Source: JAYSYM01 sp964543475
Lineage (GTDB): Bacteria > Bdellovibrionota > Bdellovibrionia > Bdellovibrionales > JAMPXM01
Assembly: GCA_964543475.1 (NCBI GenBank)
Contig: CAZIYJ010000015.1
Span: 1 to 63,474, forward strand
Direction of reading: 5' to 3'
Length of the DNA stretch: 63,474 nucleotides
Of this stretch, positions 63,347-63,474 are shown piece after piece (position 1 is the stretch's first letter; each line of letters begins with the position of its first letter). Below the pieces are notes generated by a model that was not told the DNA's origin, made no database searches, and saw only the letters and a list, made by a program, of their open reading frames with translations. Made by a program: the position numbers and the translations under genes.

Positions 63347-63474
63347 ATGCAAACAAACTCGCGCCCACCCAACATCTCCCACTACTCCACCCTCCAAGAG
63401 CCCGACAACTCCCACTACCCAAACAGTGAGGAGCTGCACAGCATCGGTGCGCCGCTTGCGAAAAAACTTGGACT
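63347..63474 (+). CDS. N-terminal part of a possible cupin-like protein
   Basis: An open frame from ATG 63347 to the window edge, 42 codons. It reads ISHYSTLQEPDNSHY, then SEELHSIGAPLAKKLGL. That resembles the lead-in of small cupin proteins, in which a lysine- or arginine-Leu-Gly-Leu strand precedes the barrel. The cupin motifs themselves would lie beyond the edge, so the call is tentative. Confidence 0.4.
   Translation, partial: MQTNSRPPNISHYSTLQEPDNSHYPNSEELHSIGAPLAKKLG

Overview
The window looks like chromosomal DNA of a Gram-negative bacterium of moderate GC content. It carries many lipoproteins and exported proteins, an ffh/prfC/clpS core, and a C-terminal piece of a TIGR02147-type protein, a family best known from Bdellovibrio and Fibrobacter. 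A Bdellovibrio-like predator or relative is therefore my best guess, but it is an inference.

Layout. 1-15.4 kb is ordinary chromosome: ffh (cut by the window edge), an ABC exporter, prfC, an HD-GYP protein, an NDH-2-like oxidoreductase, a membrane MutS-like ATPase, a trypsin-like lipoprotein, a two-component system, trhO, a glycine-rich surface protein and a PhoD-like phosphatase. 15.4-26.6 kb is an integration hot spot. A tyrosine-recombinase element of about 4.7 kb sits in the initiator tRNA gene (49-bp direct repeats at 15448 and 20119). Beyond it lies a cargo block (universal stress protein, Rnk-like factor, PAS kinase, Kef-type antiporter) between an integrase C-terminal remnant and a third, inverted copy of the tRNA 3' half. 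The outer ends of the region form an imperfect inverted repeat of roughly 250 bp.

26.6-34.2 kb encodes membrane and envelope acylation functions: an OafA-SGNH protein, a hydroxylase-MBOAT-SGNH operon and two paralogous unknown membrane proteins. 34.2-39.3 kb holds an arylsulfotransferase-like protein, a cytochrome P460, a haloalkane dehalogenase with a membrane acyltransferase, and an AhpD-like protein.

39.3-51.5 kb is the most striking part. It is one long minus-strand operon encoding a split iterative polyketide synthase, KS (with an extra degenerate KS-like half) followed by AT-ACP-KR-DH. A separate phosphopantetheinyl transferase, a fatty acid desaturase, a membrane acyltransferase, a nitroreductase and an NqrB/RnfD-like + FG-GAP/ASPIC-UnbV fusion accompany it. 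The PKS domain order and the UnbU/UnbV pair recall the core cassette of enediyne and related polyene loci, but here the synthase is broken into pieces and the two accessory proteins are fused.

51.6-57.0 kb is a plus-strand operon resembling the saxitoxin sxtI-J-K-L module: carbamoyltransferase, SxtJ, tiny DUF5989/SxtK-like proteins and SGNH proteins, plus an exported methyltransferase. It is bracketed by a direct duplication of a secreted-protein gene. The two operons together could make, modify and place an unusual polyene or lipid-like molecule in the envelope; that is inference. 57.7-63.5 kb returns to chromosome (DUF482 protein, clpS) and then a small region with an OLD-family nuclease and unknown proteins.
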